Of a stretch of 6,033 nt of DNA, positions 5,311 through 6,033 are shown piece by piece (the first letter of the stretch is position 1; each line of letters opens with the position of its first letter). The notes beneath the pieces were generated by a model. That model saw only the letters and a program-made list of their open reading frames with translations, searched no databases and was not told the DNA's origin. Origin of the DNA: DAOTVD01 sp034437075 (GTDB lineage Bacteria; Chloroflexota; Anaerolineae; Aggregatilineales; J027); the NCBI GenBank assembly GCA_034437075.1, contig DAOTVD010000026.1, positions 1 through 6,033 on the forward strand, written 5' to 3'. The translations under genes and the position numbers were made by a program.

Positions 5311-6033
5311 TTATTGTAGCATACCGCGCCATCGCAAAAACCACCGAATCCCCCAGCGCTTGAGCTTATATTGCGCTGGTTTGGGCAGGGCACGATACAA
5401 CCACGCCCAGCGGCTAGCCTGGATGTGATTTTCCAGAACCGTCACATGCCGCTCAAATAGAATCCGCCAGAAGTCGCGCCGCAAGTCATCCGCCGTGATG
5501 GCGGATTGGGCCCAAGGCCATAGCGTTTTCCATAAGACGTACACGGGCATCTGCTGGCTGGCCTTGGCGGTTATATGATCGACAAAATAGCTCAGGAATA
5601 AGTCGCGTTTGGGCACCAGGGGCGGCTCGGTGATCGCCCATTCCCATAAGCGCCGGCAAAACGCCCAACGGCGCTGAAAATCGATGCAGGCTTGCTTGCC
5701 AGAGGAAACCGTAATGCTCTGCGAATGGCGGCGGCGTATGACCATTGGTTTTTGGGAATCACCCACCACGAAACGCCCATAATAGACCGCGCGGAAACTG
5801 AAAAAATGGTCTTCGCCCATGATAAGGTCGGTCGCATAGGGCGCGTCCCATTGTTCTAAAAATCCCCGGCGCACGATGAAGGTCGTATGCATGAGCTTGA
5901 CGCGCTGTGTCAAAACGTTTTCTAAAATATGGTGGGGATCGAGATCGGCGGGCAAACGTGTGACCGTTCCCATCCGACCATCGGGTTCGACATTTTGCAG
6001 TATGCCATGTGTCCCCGTGATGTCCGACTCGGC
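5311..6033 (-). CDS. Family 2-like glycosyltransferase, C-terminal part (cut by window edge)
   Basis: The frame is open from the window edge to a TAA at 5311, giving 240 visible residues; the true start lies beyond 6033. A Met at 5973 is internal and probably not the start, since the coding frame continues without a stop above it. The segment VKLMHTTFIVRRGFLEQW (about visible residues 45-62) followed by GEDHFFSFRAVYYG (73-86) matches the acceptor-side half of GT-A family 2 enzymes, where the ED pair supplies the catalytic base. The nucleotide-binding N-terminal half with the DxD motif would be outside the window. The last 30 residues are rich in Arg, Lys and Trp (KLKRWGIRWFLRWRG), which could bind the membrane surface. 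It probably adds a sugar to the lipid-linked glycan; donor and linkage are unknown. Confidence 0.82.
   Translation of the reverse strand, partial: AESDITGTHGILQNVEPDGRMGTVTRLPADLDPHHILENVLTQRVKLMHTTFIVRRGFLEQWDAPYATDLIMGEDHFFSFRAVYYGRFVVGDSQKPMVIRRRHSQSITVSSGKQACIDFQRRWAFCRRLWEWAITEPPLVPKRDLFLSYFVDHITAKASQQMPVYVLWKTLWPWAQSAITADDLRRDFWRILFERHVTVLENHIQASRWAWLYRALPKPAQYKLKRWGIRWFLRWRGMLQ
5313..5323 (-). promoter_or_regulatory. Candidate extended -10 promoter element upstream of rfbC
   Basis: TATGCTACAAT spans the end of the glycosyltransferase gene. It contains TGC then TACAAT, an extended -10 with 5 of 6 matches to TATAAT. No good -35 is visible, only a T-rich stretch about 17 nt upstream, as extended -10 promoters can tolerate. 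Initiation about 7 nt downstream would leave a leader of roughly 27 nt before the rfbC ATG, within an AT-rich spacer (5279-5310). This is a prediction from sequence only. Confidence 0.28.

Overview
The window is part of a bacterial cell-surface polysaccharide (O-antigen-like) biosynthesis and export cluster. Eight genes all lie on the minus strand and read from position 6033 down to 1. Both end genes are cut by the window edges. I see no RNA genes, mobile elements, CRISPR arrays or terminators. Base composition is moderately GC-rich, one start codon is TTG, and the protein sequences look like those of environmental bacteria such as Chloroflexota. That taxonomic guess is weak, because nothing in the window is phylogenetically diagnostic.

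Layout in transcription order: (1) the C-terminal part of a family 2-like glycosyltransferase (6033-5311); (2) an RmlC/RfbC-type nucleotide-sugar 3,5-epimerase (5278-4745); (3) an extended SDR sugar epimerase/4-ketoreductase (4748-3846); (4) a CmcI/cephalosporin-hydroxylase-like protein with a SAM-methyltransferase-type fold (3849-3115); (5) a 186-aa protein resembling only the N-terminal half of a GT-B glycosyltransferase (3118-2558); (6) the polysaccharide ABC exporter permease Wzm (2492-1662, TTG start); (7) its ATPase Wzt with a C-terminal substrate-recognition-like domain (1653-388); (8) the start of glucose-1-phosphate cytidylyltransferase rfbF (359-1).

Genes 2 to 5 are joined by three consecutive ATGA stop/start overlaps and are probably translationally coupled. 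Genes 6 to 8 follow after a 65-nt gap with short spacers of 8 and 28 nt. The whole stretch is plausibly one transcript. The two gaps that lack tight coupling (upstream of rfbC and upstream of wzm) carry a nearly identical extended -10-like sequence, TATGCTAC(A/C)AT, so they may hold internal promoters.

Working model (inference): RfbF makes CDP-glucose, a 4,6-dehydratase expected beyond position 1 makes the 4-keto-6-deoxy intermediate, and the RfbC-like epimerase plus the SDR enzyme turn it into a CDP-deoxysugar. Glycosyltransferases build the glycan, the CmcI-like enzyme may methylate it, and Wzm/Wzt exports the finished chain. The most unusual part is the half-sized GT-B-like protein placed between the sugar-modifying genes and the exporter.
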